Assembly (NCBI RefSeq): GCF_002217355.1
Contig: NZ_MUHA01000021.1
Coordinates: 1-64,000 of the forward strand
Length of the DNA stretch: 64,000 bases
Direction of reading: 5' to 3'
DNA from: Flavobacterium oncorhynchi
Lineage (GTDB): Bacteria > Bacteroidota > Bacteroidia > Flavobacteriales > Flavobacteriaceae
Shown: positions 29,336 to 39,725 of the stretch, one piece after another
Layout of the letters: every line of letters starts with the position of its first letter
Position numbering within the stretch: the first letter of the stretch is position 1
Program-made: the position numbers and the translations under genes
The notes under the pieces: model-generated
What the model saw: the letters and a program-made list of their open reading frames with translations, nothing else
What the model was told of the DNA's origin: nothing
The model's database searches: none

Positions 29336-30760
29336 ATGAAAAAATCAATTATTGCATTATTAACGATTTTAGCAAGTTTTCAAATCAATGCCAAAATCAA
29401 ACTGCCAGCATTGTTTACAAACAACATGATGTTACAGCAAAAATCCAACGCGCCAATTTGGGGCTGGGCAGAAAAAAACGCCAATGTGGTAATCAAAACT
29501 TCTTGGGATTCTAAAATCTATAAAACAAAAGCAGACAATTCTGGAAAATGGAAAACGGATTTAAAAACTGTTTCTTTTGGTGGACCATATACAATTGAAG
29601 TTTCAGAAGGAACTGAAAAAGTAACCATCAAAAATGTTTTATTGGGCGAAGTTTGGCTTTGTTCGGGGCAATCGAATATGGAAATGCCTTTGAAAGGATT
29701 TCAAGGACAACCCGTTAAAAACGGAAATGAAATTATCGTAAGATCAACCAATAAAAACATTCGTTTAATTACAATTCCAAGAGCAACTGTTCTAGAACCT
29801 TTGCAAGATTTTGAAGGGAAATGGGAAGAAGCTTCTCCAAAATCAACATCCAATTTTAGTGCAACTGCTTGGTATTTTGGATCGCTTTTACAGGAAGTTT
29901 TAAATGTTCCTGTGGGATTGATTCATGTTTCTTACGGCGGTTCAAGCATGGAAGCTTGGATGAATAAAGAAATGCTGAAAGATTTTGCAAGCGCTAAAAT
30001 TCCGACCACAAAAGAAGAATTAGCAAAAGATCCAAATCGTGTTCCGACGACTTTGTTTAACGGAATGCTTTCGCCTGTAATTGGTTACGGAATCAAAGGC
30101 TGTATCTGGTATCAGGGCGAATCGAATTACGAAAGAGCAAGTGAATATACCGCTTTGATGAAGAAAATGGTTTCAAGTTGGAGAACGTTATGGAATCAGG
30201 GAGATTTTCCTTTTTATTTCGCTCAGATTGCGCCGTTTAATTATGCTTCTTTTCATCCAAAAGATTATTTGGAAAAATACAATTCAGCATATATAAGAGA
30301 AGCGCAGTTTAAGGCTTCGAAGGAAATTCCGAATTCTGGAATGGCGGTTTTAATGGATGTAGGAGAAGAAAATAACATTCATCCAATGGATAAAGAAAAA
30401 GGCGGAAACCGTTTGGCTTTTCAGGCTTTGGCAAGAACTTACGGAATCGAAGGTTTCGAATTCGAAAGTCCGAAATACAAATCAATGGAAATAAAAGATG
30501 GCGCTTTAACAGTTTCTTTTGATGATGTTACCAATGGAATTACGTCTTATGATAAAGAAGTTTTAGGTTTTGAAATAGCAGGAGAAGATAAAGTTTTCTA
30601 TCCTTCTAAAACGGTTGTTAGAAGAAAATCAGTAGTTCTAACTTCTGATAAAGTAAAAAATCCAGTTGCTGTTCGTTATTTATGGAAAGATTTCGCAAAA
30701 GCGGAATTGTTTAGTGCAGGCGGTTTACCGGTTTCTTCCTTTAGAACAGACGAATGGTAA
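29336..30760 (+). CDS. SGNH/SASA-family carbohydrate acetylesterase
   Basis: A 474-residue protein with a signal peptide ending FQINA. Residues 20-100 are beta-rich. The catalytic part opens with VWLCSGQSNMEM where Ser113 is the nucleophile, continues with GLIHVSYGGSSMEAWM and GCIWYQGESNY, and ends with IHPMDKEKGGNRLA where His349 completes the triad. This is the sialate O-acetylesterase (DUF303) group that in pectin loci deacetylates rhamnogalacturonan or acetylated side chains. At 474 residues it is the compact form, lacking the extra domain of 600-residue relatives. Role on pectin is inferred from neighbours. Confidence 0.85.
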   Translation: MKKSIIALLTILASFQINAKIKLPALFTNNMMLQQKSNAPIWGWAEKNANVVIKTSWDSKIYKTKADNSGKWKTDLKTVSFGGPYTIEVSEGTEKVTIKNVLLGEVWLCSGQSNMEMPLKGFQGQPVKNGNEIIVRSTNKNIRLITIPRATVLEPLQDFEGKWEEASPKSTSNFSATAWYFGSLLQEVLNVPVGLIHVSYGGSSMEAWMNKEMLKDFASAKIPTTKEELAKDPNRVPTTLFNGMLSPVIGYGIKGCIWYQGESNYERASEYTALMKKMVSSWRTLWNQGDFPFYFAQIAPFNYASFHPKDYLEKYNSAYIREAQFKASKEIPNSGMAVLMDVGEENNIHPMDKEKGGNRLAFQALARTYGIEGFEFESPKYKSMEIKDGALTVSFDDVTNGITSYDKEVLGFEIAGEDKVFYPSKTVVRRKSVVLTSDKVKNPVAVRYLWKDFAKAELFSAGGLPVSSFRTDEW

Positions 30761-30800
30761 TTATGAATTGTGAATGATGAGTTATGAGTTTGGCGTCTAG

Positions 30801-30999
30801 TTTGTCATTTCGACGAAGGAGAAATCTTCGCAAGTAACTCGACAAAGATTTGGATCTACTATAATGATTTTTAAGAAGCTTAATTTATAATTCTCGCAGA
30901 TTTGGCAGATTTAGGAGATAAAAATAAATCTGCTTAATCAGCTAAATCTGCGAGAGAAAATAAAAAAATATACCTACAAGGTTTTCAAAACCTTGCAGG
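30801..30999. repeat. half GTCATTTCGA element, CGCAGATTT element and ACAAGGTTTT hairpin
   Basis: Only the left arm of the GTCATTTCGA family (TTTGTCATTTCGACGAAGG to about 30851) is present, with no right arm; this is the one truncated copy. It is followed by a complete CGCAGATTT-family element (30892-30957) and a CTACAAGGTTTTCAAAACCTTGCAGG hairpin written here as arms CAAGGTTTT and AAAACCTTG (30977-30995). No gene is seen. Confidence 0.75.
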
Positions 31000-31009
31000 A
31001 AAGAAAACG

Positions 31010-33340
31010 ATGAAAAATAAATTACTGATAATACTTTTCCTTACCACGCTTTGCCTTAAAGCGCAAATTCCTACGCTCGATAATTACAATCAGGTTTGGA
31101 CAACGCAAAGCAATAATTCATCAGAATCGATGCCTTTGGGAGGCGGAGATATTGGTATGAATGTCTGGGTAGAGAAAGGCGATTTGTATTTCTATTTTTC
31201 ACGAAGCGGGACTTTTGATGAGCATAATACGTTATTGAAATTAGGAAGAGTAAAAGTGAGTTTGAGTCCTAATCCATTTGAAGGAAAAGAAGGTTTTCAT
31301 CAGGAATTAAAATTAAAAGAAGGTTACGTTTTAGTCGGGCAAAATGATACTAAAATCAAACTTTGGGTTGATGTTTTTAAACCGATTATTCATGTTGATT
31401 TAGAAAGTAAAAATCCGTTAAAAATGTCAGCTTCTTATGAAAGTTGGCGTTATCAAAACCGTTATCCGAAAGGAAAAGAGAACAATGCTAATTCCTATAA
31501 ATGGGTGCCTCAGGGAGAACTTATTACTTATAAAGATTCTATTTCGTTTGAAAATAACGGCATCAAGTTTTATCACAGAAATAGAGAAAATACTGTTTTT
31601 GATGTAGCGGTTAAACAGCAGAAAATGGAATCGGTAAAAGATCAAATGCTGAACCCAATTGCGAATCTGACTTTCGGCGGATTCATTGCAGGAAATAATC
31701 TAAAACCAAGCGGAACGTATTTAGGAAAATATCAGTCAACAGATTTTAAAGGTTTCAATTTATCAAGTATAAAACCATCCAAAAAACATTCATTAGAAAT
31801 ATATTTAAATACCAATCAATCTGATTTTTCTACTTGGAATAACGGATTGAAAAGTTTGGTTTCTGCAAATAAAAATACAGCTAAACAAGCAGAAAAAAAC
31901 ACTCAAAAATGGTGGAATAATTTCTGGAATCGCAGTTTTATTTTCACTCAAAAAAATCAATCGACTGTCAAAGATTCGGTTTATCAAATTGGACAGAATT
32001 ATCAGTTGTTTAGATATATGCTTGGGTGCAATGCGTACGGAAAATATCCAACAAAATTCAACGGCGGACTTTTTACAGTTGATCCTGTTCATACTAATAA
32101 GGACCTGAATTTTACACCCGATTTCAGAAATTGGGGAGGCGGAACGATGACAGCTCAAAATCAGCGATTGGTTTATTTCCCGATGGTAAAAAGCGGGGAT
32201 TTTGATATGATGAAATCGCAGTTGGATTATTATGTAAGTCTTCAAAAAAATGCGGAATTGCGTTCGCAGGTTTATTGGAAACATAACGGTGCTTCATTCA
32301 CAGAACAATTAGAAAACTTCGGTTTACCAAATCCTGCTGAATACGAATGGAAACGTCCCGCAGACTACGATCCAGGAATGGAATATAACGCTTGGCTGGA
32401 ATACGAATGGGATACGGTTTTTGAATTCTGCCAAATGATGTTGCAACAGAAAGAATATGCTGGAGAAGACATTCAAAAATACAATCAATTCATTATAAGC
32501 TGTCTTCGATTTTTCGATGAGCATTATCAATATTTAGCTAAACAAAGAGGAAGAAAAGCTTTAGATGGAAACGGAAAATTAGTTCTTTTTCCAGGTTCAG
32601 CTGCTGAAACTTATAAAATGGCGAATAATGCTAATAGCACGATTTCGGCTTTGCAAGTTATTACTGAAAATCTTTTAAACCTTTCTGGGAATCAATTATC
32701 CAAAGAAGATTCAGAATATTTAAAAGCATTTCAAACCAGAATTCCGCCTTTAAATTTCGGGCAGATTGAAAATCATAAAGTTTTACTTCCTGCCAAAACA
32801 TGGGAACGAGTTAATAATTCGGAGGTTCCGCAATTGTATCCCGTTTATCCGTGGGGAATTTACGGCATTGGAAAACCTGATTTAGAAACGGCTTTAAATA
32901 CATGGAAATACGATTCTGATGCTATAAAATTTAGAAGTCATATTGGCTGGAAACAAGACAATATTTTCTCAGCTCGTTTGGGTTTAACCGAAGACGCAGC
33001 AAAATATAATACAATGAAAATGGCCAATTCAGAGAGACGTTTTCCAGCATTCTGGGGGCCAGGTTTTGACTGGGTTCCAGATCATAATTGGGGCGGATCA
33101 GGAATGATTGGCATGCAAGAAATGCTTTTGCAGGAAGCAGATGGAAAGATTTATCTTTTCTCAGCGTGGCCAAAAGATTGGAACGTTCATTTTAAATTAC
33201 ACGCTAAACAAAATACTACGATTGAAGTCGAACTCCTAAATGGAGAGTTAAAGGTTTTAAAAGTAATTCCAGAAGAAAGAAAAAAAGACATTATAAATCT
33301 GTTAGGAAAATCCGAAGCAGAGAAAACGAAATTAAACTAA
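31010..33340 (+). CDS. DUF5703-family protein, probable (alpha/alpha)6-barrel glycosidase
   Basis: A 776-residue secreted protein (signal ending CLKAQ, residue 19). The N-terminal beta-sandwich begins with NNSSESMPLGGGDIGMNVWVE, the signature of DUF5703. FYFSRSGTFDEHNTLLKLGRV follows. The remaining helical part resembles the GH95/GH65 toroid clan, with candidate acids around WKHNGASFTEQLENFGLP and YEWDTVFEFCQMMLQ. No activity is known to me for this family. Clan relatives include alpha-L-fucosidase and alpha-L-galactosidase, so an exo-glycosidase on pectin side chains is plausible. It ends just before the PL1-FN3 gene, so co-transcription is near certain. Confidence 0.7.
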   Translation: MKNKLLIILFLTTLCLKAQIPTLDNYNQVWTTQSNNSSESMPLGGGDIGMNVWVEKGDLYFYFSRSGTFDEHNTLLKLGRVKVSLSPNPFEGKEGFHQELKLKEGYVLVGQNDTKIKLWVDVFKPIIHVDLESKNPLKMSASYESWRYQNRYPKGKENNANSYKWVPQGELITYKDSISFENNGIKFYHRNRENTVFDVAVKQQKMESVKDQMLNPIANLTFGGFIAGNNLKPSGTYLGKYQSTDFKGFNLSSIKPSKKHSLEIYLNTNQSDFSTWNNGLKSLVSANKNTAKQAEKNTQKWWNNFWNRSFIFTQKNQSTVKDSVYQIGQNYQLFRYMLGCNAYGKYPTKFNGGLFTVDPVHTNKDLNFTPDFRNWGGGTMTAQNQRLVYFPMVKSGDFDMMKSQLDYYVSLQKNAELRSQVYWKHNGASFTEQLENFGLPNPAEYEWKRPADYDPGMEYNAWLEYEWDTVFEFCQMMLQQKEYAGEDIQKYNQFIISCLRFFDEHYQYLAKQRGRKALDGNGKLVLFPGSAAETYKMANNANSTISALQVITENLLNLSGNQLSKEDSEYLKAFQTRIPPLNFGQIENHKVLLPAKTWERVNNSEVPQLYPVYPWGIYGIGKPDLETALNTWKYDSDAIKFRSHIGWKQDNIFSARLGLTEDAAKYNTMKMANSERRFPAFWGPGFDWVPDHNWGGSGMIGMQEMLLQEADGKIYLFSAWPKDWNVHFKLHAKQNTTIEVELLNGELKVLKVIPEERKKDIINLLGKSEAEKTKLN

Positions 33341-33355
33341 CTATTGCCAATCAAA

Positions 33356-35815
33356 ATGATAAAGAAATTAATAAGTGGTGCTGTTTTGTCCATGCTTTTG
33401 ACCACAAATGGACAAGCACAATCAGTTCAAAATACTGATAAACAAATTGTAAAAGTCGACTTTGATTTTTTTCAAAGAAGACTAGAAGAAGTTCATGATC
33501 CGAGTTATGATTCGTGGGTAATTAATGAAGGAAAAGAAGCGGAGAAATCATTTAATAATATGTCTTTTAAGTTAAAAGGAAACTTTACTTCAAAGTGGTA
33601 CAAAGTGGGCATGAGCGCTCCATTTTATAATAGATTAGGAAGTGATGGTTTGGTTACGGCTGAAAATTTAGAATTAAAAATCAGTGGATTGAAAGCAGGA
33701 AAACATACACTTTTGACATTTCATAACGCCTTTGATGTGATTACAGGAAAAACTTTTTCTCCAATCAAAATCTATGTAAACGGAAAACTTAAGGAAACAG
33801 TAAATGCAAGTCAGAGAGCCAATGCTAAAGTTGATGCTTCAATGGCTTACATTTCTTTTAATGCTGAAAAAGGCAAAGATGTAATTGTTCGTTTTGAAAT
33901 TGATCCGACTTCAAATCCTGATATTGTAAAACAGATTGTAATCAATGGCTTCGAAATTGATACGCCAAATTTGATGAATCAGGCTCGTACTCCACAACCA
34001 AAAAATAGAGATGAACATGTTGAAGTGGGGAAAACTTTAACTTTAAAATGGGACGCTGTAAAAAATGTGGCTTCTCATAAAATATATTTCGGTGAAGATA
34101 AAAATGCAGTAGAAAATGCAACAGAGGCTTCGAAAGAATTTAAAGGAAAACTAACGGAGAAATCTTTTACAGTTTCTGATTTATACAGTGGTACAACTTA
34201 CTATTGGAGAATCGATGAAGTGGATAATAATGGCGCAGTGACTTTAGGAAATGTTTGGTCGTTCAAACCTGCTCAATTAGCTTTTCCAGGTGCAGAAGGT
34301 TACGGTCGTTATGCTGTTGGAGGTCGTGGCGGAAAAGTAATTGAAGTGACCAATTTAAATGATGACGGACCGGGAAGTTTACGTGATGCTATCAATCAGG
34401 AAATTGGACCAAGAACGATTGTTTTTAATGTTTCGGGAAATATAAAACTGGCTTCGAGATTAGTAGCAAATCAGCCTTATATTACTATTGCAGGACAAAC
34501 CGCACCAGGCGAAGGAATTACGATTAGCAGAGCGCCAATTGGATTGACAGGAAATGATGGAGTGATTCGTTTTCTAAAAGTAAGAATCGGAGGCGGAACT
34601 ACTTTTGACGGAATGGGATTAACTGGTGCAGATTACAGTATTATTGATCATTGTTCTATCAGCTGGACAATTGATGAATCGTTTAGCTCACGTGGTGCGC
34701 ATCATATTTCGTTGCAAAGAACTTTAATTTCAGAAGCTTTAAATGTGGCAGGACATGATAAATATCCTGCTGGAAAAATGCACGGTTTTGCTGCGACTAT
34801 TGGCGGTGATATCGGTAGTTTTCATCATAATTTACTAGCGCATAATCAAGGTCGAAACTGGAGTATTGGTGGTGGTTTAAACGGTGACGGTTATTACACA
34901 GGAAGACTGGATATCACAAACAATGTGGTTTACAACTGGGGAGGAAGAACAACTGACGGAGGAGCTAACGAAGTGAATTTTGTCAATAATTTTTACAAGC
35001 CAGGTGCTTCAACTACCATATTTGTGGCATTAAATGCACAGCATGAAGGTGTTGGAAAAGGAATGCAACGTTATTATTTTAACGGAAATATTATGCCTGG
35101 TTACTTTGATGAGAAATCTCAGGATAAAGGCAGAAAATCGACTGTAACAAATAGAGAAAAAGTGGAATATGAAACTTTTGTAGATAAACCATTTTTTCCT
35201 TCTTATGTAGAAACACAATCAGCGAAAGCGGCCTATAAAAATGTACTTTCTGATGTTGGTGCTAATCAGCCGTTTTTTGACAAACATGATAACCGAATCA
35301 TAGATGAGACTTTAAAAGGAACTTTTACTTACAAAGGAAGTAAAAGCGGTTTAGGCGGTATGATTGATAACGAACAAGATGCAGGAGGATGGCCAAATTT
35401 TGCATCAGAAACTCGTCCTGCAGATTGGGATACTGATCATGACGGTTTGCCAAACTGGTGGGAAAAAGCTTTTGGATTAAATGAAAACTCGGCTTCAGGA
35501 GATTTCTCAGATGCTAATTCAGATACTGATAAAGACGGATTTACTCAGTTGGATAATTATTTAGATTGGCTGGCTCAGCCTCATTATTTTGTGAATTTAA
35601 AAGATAAAAAAGTTTTAAACGTAGCAGATTATTTCAAAGGTTTTGAAAACAAACCAGTTTACACTTTCTCTGATGTTAAAAATGGAAAAGCCAATTTAAA
35701 AGGAAAAGAAATTCAGTTTACGGCTTCAGATAAAGGTTTCGCTTCTTTCATCGTTACTGTAAAAGATGCGGATGGAGATTCAATGAGCAGAACGATTAAT
35801 TTCTTTATTAAGTAA
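33356..35815 (+). CDS. multidomain PL1-family pectate lyase with FN3 and C-terminal Ca-binding modules
   Basis: Taken from the ATG at 33356 (the frame opens at a TTG, 33344) it has 819 residues and a signal ending TNGQAQ. Domains in order: jelly-roll-like N-terminus (30-205), a fibronectin III module (about 218-305, ending TTYYWRIDEVD), then the PL1 beta-helix opening FPGAEGYGRYAVGGRGG near 308 and including GQTAPGEGITI and IIDHCSISWTIDE. A DTDHDGLPNWWEKAFGLN / DANSDTDKDGFTQLDNYL dockerin-like calcium region follows, with a cadherin-like tail. It cleaves polygalacturonate by beta-elimination. Fifteen bases separate it from the DUF5703 gene. No type IX sorting tail is seen. Confidence 0.85.
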   Translation: MIKKLISGAVLSMLLTTNGQAQSVQNTDKQIVKVDFDFFQRRLEEVHDPSYDSWVINEGKEAEKSFNNMSFKLKGNFTSKWYKVGMSAPFYNRLGSDGLVTAENLELKISGLKAGKHTLLTFHNAFDVITGKTFSPIKIYVNGKLKETVNASQRANAKVDASMAYISFNAEKGKDVIVRFEIDPTSNPDIVKQIVINGFEIDTPNLMNQARTPQPKNRDEHVEVGKTLTLKWDAVKNVASHKIYFGEDKNAVENATEASKEFKGKLTEKSFTVSDLYSGTTYYWRIDEVDNNGAVTLGNVWSFKPAQLAFPGAEGYGRYAVGGRGGKVIEVTNLNDDGPGSLRDAINQEIGPRTIVFNVSGNIKLASRLVANQPYITIAGQTAPGEGITISRAPIGLTGNDGVIRFLKVRIGGGTTFDGMGLTGADYSIIDHCSISWTIDESFSSRGAHHISLQRTLISEALNVAGHDKYPAGKMHGFAATIGGDIGSFHHNLLAHNQGRNWSIGGGLNGDGYYTGRLDITNNVVYNWGGRTTDGGANEVNFVNNFYKPGASTTIFVALNAQHEGVGKGMQRYYFNGNIMPGYFDEKSQDKGRKSTVTNREKVEYETFVDKPFFPSYVETQSAKAAYKNVLSDVGANQPFFDKHDNRIIDETLKGTFTYKGSKSGLGGMIDNEQDAGGWPNFASETRPADWDTDHDGLPNWWEKAFGLNENSASGDFSDANSDTDKDGFTQLDNYLDWLAQPHYFVNLKDKKVLNVADYFKGFENKPVYTFSDVKNGKANLKGKEIQFTASDKGFASFIVTVKDADGDSMSRTINFFIK

Positions 35816-35819
35816 AGAG

Positions 35820-36036
35820 ATTTCACGCAGATTTAGCTGATTTAGGCAGATCTACGCAGATTTTATTTTAAAGAGTAAAAATCAAAAAAAATCTGCTAAA
35901 ATCTGCTGAATCTGCGTGAAAAAAAAGCTTCAGATTAGGAGATTATAATAGATTAAAAGAAAAAATAAATCAGCACAATCTGCTAAATCTGCGAGAAAAA
36001 TTTAAACTCTCGCAGATTTGGCAGATAAAGCAGATT
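35820..36036. repeat. two CGCAGATTT-family inverted repeats in tandem
   Basis: One element (35821-35925) has arms TTTCACGCAGATTTAGCTGA and TCTGCGTGAAA. The second (about 35972-36036) has AATCTGCTAAATCTGCGAG against CTCGCAGATTTGGCAGAT. Both are AT-rich, non-coding and lie between PL1-FN3 and GH127. Confidence 0.8.
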
Positions 36037-36050
36037 AAATTTATATCAAA

Positions 36051-38069
36051 ATGAAAAAGAACATCATCATATCCTCTTTATTTCTTTCAACGGTAATCTT
36101 TGCCCAGAACAAAGGTTTGGTTGCGAATTCAGAAAGTCCGTATTCGAAATTACAGAGTGTAGGCTTGCAAGACGTAAAATGGACAAACGGTTTCTGGAAA
36201 GAACAATTTGATGTAGAAACCAAAAATACCTTGCCGTATATGTGGGATTTGTATCATAACGATGAGATTTCGCATGCTTACAAAAACTTCGAAATTGCAG
36301 CAGGATTAAGCAAAGGAGCTTTTAAAGGCCCTTCTTTTCATGATGGAGATTTTTATAAAATTTTTGAAGGAATGGCTGCGACTTATGCCGTTACAAAAGA
36401 TAAAAAACTCGATGCCGAAATGGATAAAGCTATTGCGCTTTTCGCTAAAGTACAGCGTAAAGACGGTTATATTCACACGCCGGTTTTAATTGACGAACGC
36501 TGGGGAACTTTAGGCCCAGAAGAAGTTAAAAAACAACTGGGTTTCGAAAAATATAATATGGGGCATTTAATGACCGCAGCCTGCATTCATTATCGTGCCA
36601 CTGGAAAAACAAATTTCCTAAATATTGCAAAAGGTGTTGCCGATTTCTTATATGATTTCTACAAAAAAGCTTCGCCAGAATTGGCTCGAAATGCAATTTG
36701 TCCGTCACATTATATGGGAATTGTCGAAATGTACAGAACGACTAAAAATCCGAAATATTTGGAATTAGCTAATAATCTAATTGACATTCGTGGTACTACA
36801 AATGACGGAACCGATGATAATCAGGATCGAATTCCGTTTAGAGAGCAGACTACTGCAATGGGTCACGCTGTAAGAGCCAATTACCTTTACGCCGGAGTAG
36901 CCGATTTATATGCCGAAACTGGAGAAAAGAAACTATTAGATAACTTAGAATCCATTTGGGATGATGTAACGTATCGTAAAATGTATATTACTGGCGGCTG
37001 TGGATCTTTATATGATGGTGTTTCGCCAGACGGAACTTCTTATGATCCAACAGTGGTTCAGAAAATTCATCAGGCTTACGGAAGACCTTTTCAACTGCCA
37101 AATGCAACAGCTCATACCGAAACCTGTGCCAATATTGGAAATGTGTTATGGAACTGGAGAATGCTTCAAATTACGGGAGATGCCAAATATGCTGACGTTG
37201 TAGAATTGGCATTGTACAATAGTGTTCTTTCTGGAATGGATTTAGAAGGTGAAAAATTCCTGTATAATAATCCATTAAATGTTTCTAACGATTTGCCATT
37301 TCATCAAAGGTGGGGAAATGAACGTGAAGGTTATATTGCCTTATCAAACTGTTGTGCACCCAACGTAACCAGAACCATTGCCGAAGTTGGAAATTATGCT
37401 TACAATATTTCAAAAGAAGGTTTGTATGTAAATTTATACGGAAGTAATCAATTGAAAACAAAATTTTTAAACGGAGAAGAAATTGAAATAGAACAGCAAA
37501 CCAATTATCCTTGGGACGGAAAAATCACTTTGAAAATTGTAAAAGCTCCTAAAGATTTGCAGAATTTCTTTTTAAGAATTCCGGGTTGGAGTCAGAATGC
37601 TTCGATTTCAGTTAATAATGCCAAGATTAATGATAAAATCATTTCGGGAAGTTATTTGAAATTAAATCAAAAATGGAAAAAAGGAGATATCATTGAACTA
37701 AATCTCCCGATGCCGGTTGAGTTGATGGAAGCCAATCCATTAGTTGAAGAAGTTAAAAATCAGGTTGCTGTAAAAAGAGGTCCTTTGGTTTACTGCTTAG
37801 AATCAGATCAGCTTCCTGCTAAAATAAGCGTTAATGATGTGGCTTTGAATTTGAAATCGAAATTTGCAACTAACAATTTCACATTGAGTAACAGAAATTT
37901 AGTAAGTATTGATGCAGAAGCCATTATAAATTCGAATAATTCTTGGAATAAGACTTTATACAAACCGCTTTCTTCTAAAAATGAAAATACTGTACAAGTA
38001 AAATTGATTCCGTATTTTGCATGGGGAAATAAAGGAAAAGGCGAAATGACGGTTTGGATGTCGCATTAG
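36051..38069 (+). CDS. GH127 beta-L-arabinofuranosidase
   Basis: A 672-residue secreted protein (signal ending VIFAQ, residue 19) of the former DUF1680 group. The zinc/cysteine site of GH127 is complete: Glu357 and Cys359 in HTETCANIG, then Cys434-Cys435 in SNCCAPN, where a cysteine acts as nucleophile. These spacings closely follow the characterised bifidobacterial enzyme. An (alpha/alpha)6 barrel (about 40-460) is followed by beta-sandwich domains. It should release beta-L-arabinofuranose; in Bacteroides a GH127 member trims the B chain of rhamnogalacturonan II. That substrate is suggested here, not shown. Confidence 0.9.
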   Translation: MKKNIIISSLFLSTVIFAQNKGLVANSESPYSKLQSVGLQDVKWTNGFWKEQFDVETKNTLPYMWDLYHNDEISHAYKNFEIAAGLSKGAFKGPSFHDGDFYKIFEGMAATYAVTKDKKLDAEMDKAIALFAKVQRKDGYIHTPVLIDERWGTLGPEEVKKQLGFEKYNMGHLMTAACIHYRATGKTNFLNIAKGVADFLYDFYKKASPELARNAICPSHYMGIVEMYRTTKNPKYLELANNLIDIRGTTNDGTDDNQDRIPFREQTTAMGHAVRANYLYAGVADLYAETGEKKLLDNLESIWDDVTYRKMYITGGCGSLYDGVSPDGTSYDPTVVQKIHQAYGRPFQLPNATAHTETCANIGNVLWNWRMLQITGDAKYADVVELALYNSVLSGMDLEGEKFLYNNPLNVSNDLPFHQRWGNEREGYIALSNCCAPNVTRTIAEVGNYAYNISKEGLYVNLYGSNQLKTKFLNGEEIEIEQQTNYPWDGKITLKIVKAPKDLQNFFLRIPGWSQNASISVNNAKINDKIISGSYLKLNQKWKKGDIIELNLPMPVELMEANPLVEEVKNQVAVKRGPLVYCLESDQLPAKISVNDVALNLKSKFATNNFTLSNRNLVSIDAEAIINSNNSWNKTLYKPLSSKNENTVQVKLIPYFAWGNKGKGEMTVWMSH

Positions 38070-38108
38070 AATGATTTCAGTAAACTTGGAAAAAGTTGTT
38101 ACGTTCAG

Positions 38109-38214
38109 TTTGTCATTTCGACGAAGGAGAAATCTTCGCAAGCAACTCTACAAATATTGAGAATTTAGATTGCAGAGTTTCTAGTGTGATTCCTCGTTCC
38201 TCGGAATGACAAAA
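38109..38214. repeat. dispersed palindromic repeat, GTCATTTCGA family, copy 6
   Basis: The left arm TTTGTCATTTCGACGAAGG and the right arm CCTCGTTCCTCGGAATGACAA are partly diverged, so this is a worn copy. It lies between GH127 and CE8. Confidence 0.75.
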
Positions 38215-38234
38215 AACAAGATAAATAAAAACTT

Positions 38235-39221
38235 ATGAAATACATTCTAACCTTACTTTTAATAACAACACTTTCTCTATCAGCCCAAACGCTCGATAAC
38301 AAATTAGCATTAAACGTTGCGCAAGATGGTTCGGGCGATTTTAAAACTATTCAGGAAGCAATTAATAATGTCAAAGACAATTCGGAAAAAAGAGTTGTAA
38401 TTACAATAAAGCCAGGTAAATATGTCGAGAAATTAGAAATTCCTGTTTCAAAACCCTTCATTACTTTAAAAGGAGCTGACAGAAATAAAACCATTATTTC
38501 ATTTGACGATTATTCGGGAAAACCGCTTCGAGAAGCAGATCCGTCTGGAAAAAAGGAATTTGGAACAGGAACTTCATATTCTTTCTTGATTAAAGGAAAC
38601 GATTGTACACTCGAAAATCTTACTGTTGAAAATACCGCAGGAAGAATAGGGCAGGCGGTGGCACTTCATATTAAAAGCGATCGTGTTATTGTGAAAAACT
38701 GCAATCTTTTAGGGAATCAGGATACGCTTTATTTATCAGAAGGAAATACTCGAACTTATTTTGAAAACTGTTTTATTAACGGAACAACTGATTTTATTTT
38801 TGGTGCTGCAACAGCTTATTTTTATAAATGCACGATAGAAAGTTTAACGAATTCTTATATTACAGCTGCGTCAACTCCGCAAGGTCAAACTTATGGTTTT
38901 GTTTTTGTTGATTGTAAGCTTACGGCAAAAGACAAATCTGTAGATAAAGTCTTTTTAGGAAGACCTTGGCGGCCATACGCTCAAACAGTTTTCATTAATA
39001 CTTATATTGGTTCTCATATTACACCAGAAGGCTGGAATGCGTGGATTGATACCAGATTTCCTGATAAGGATAAAACGGCGTATTATGCTGAATTGGGAAG
39101 TAAAGGTTCAAGTGCAAAAGATTTGTCTCAAAGAGTTGCATGGTCACATCAGCTAAAAAAAGCAGATGGTAAAAAATACACTAGGGATTTAGTTCTAAAC
39201 GGATGGAATCCTAGTAAATAA
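38235..39221 (+). CDS. CE8 pectin methylesterase
   Basis: A 328-residue beta-helix esterase with a signal ending SLSAQ (residue 18). Catalytic elements are Asp163 in GNQDTLYL, Asp186 in GTTDFIFG and Arg243 in LGRPWRPYAQ; AQDGSGDFKTIQEAI opens the mature domain. It removes methyl groups from homogalacturonan, preparing substrate for the PL1, PL10 and GH28 enzymes. Length is normal for a single-domain bacterial enzyme. It is the last gene before the long 688-base gap upstream of susC, so it probably ends a transcription unit. Confidence 0.92.
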   Translation: MKYILTLLLITTLSLSAQTLDNKLALNVAQDGSGDFKTIQEAINNVKDNSEKRVVITIKPGKYVEKLEIPVSKPFITLKGADRNKTIISFDDYSGKPLREADPSGKKEFGTGTSYSFLIKGNDCTLENLTVENTAGRIGQAVALHIKSDRVIVKNCNLLGNQDTLYLSEGNTRTYFENCFINGTTDFIFGAATAYFYKCTIESLTNSYITAASTPQGQTYGFVFVDCKLTAKDKSVDKVFLGRPWRPYAQTVFINTYIGSHITPEGWNAWIDTRFPDKDKTAYYAELGSKGSSAKDLSQRVAWSHQLKKADGKKYTRDLVLNGWNPSK

Positions 39222-39725
39222 ACTTTGACCGTGACAAAAAAACTTCCTTTTTCTACAAAATTTGATTATTCTGCCAATGTAATAGATTTTTAAGGAAACT
39301 ATTTTTGATGCAAATCCTTAATATTTGTTTGTTTTGCACTTATAAAAAGTATTGGTCAGAATTTACGTTTAAAAAAAAAATTTTTTTTGTGAAATTTTTA
39401 AGGAATATTCAAAACACTTAAGTTGTAGTATTTGTAGGTTTTATTAGGCTAATATGTACTATTAAAGCTAAGTAAAAACCTCTTATTAGAATTATAAGTG
39501 TAAAGTTAACGCTTTAAAATTCAGAGCGTCACAGTGTAATTTTACAAAATTAACAGCTAATTTTTAGTTTTGATGAAGATACTGCTGCATTTCTTAAAAT
39601 TGCGATCTTTCTATTTAATTATGCGTAAACATATTGCCTAAATTTTCGATATCGCACACATATTCTTTCTATTTTTTATTAATATTGTTTTTTTGAGTTG
39701 CTTTTTTTTAGATAATGCCATTAAA

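Noticed and set aside
33344..35815. Type IX secretion C-terminal sorting domain on the large PL1-FN3 protein
   Set aside because: The C-terminus is a cadherin-like beta-domain ending SRTINFFIK and lacks the conserved sorting motifs; only an ordinary signal peptide is visible.
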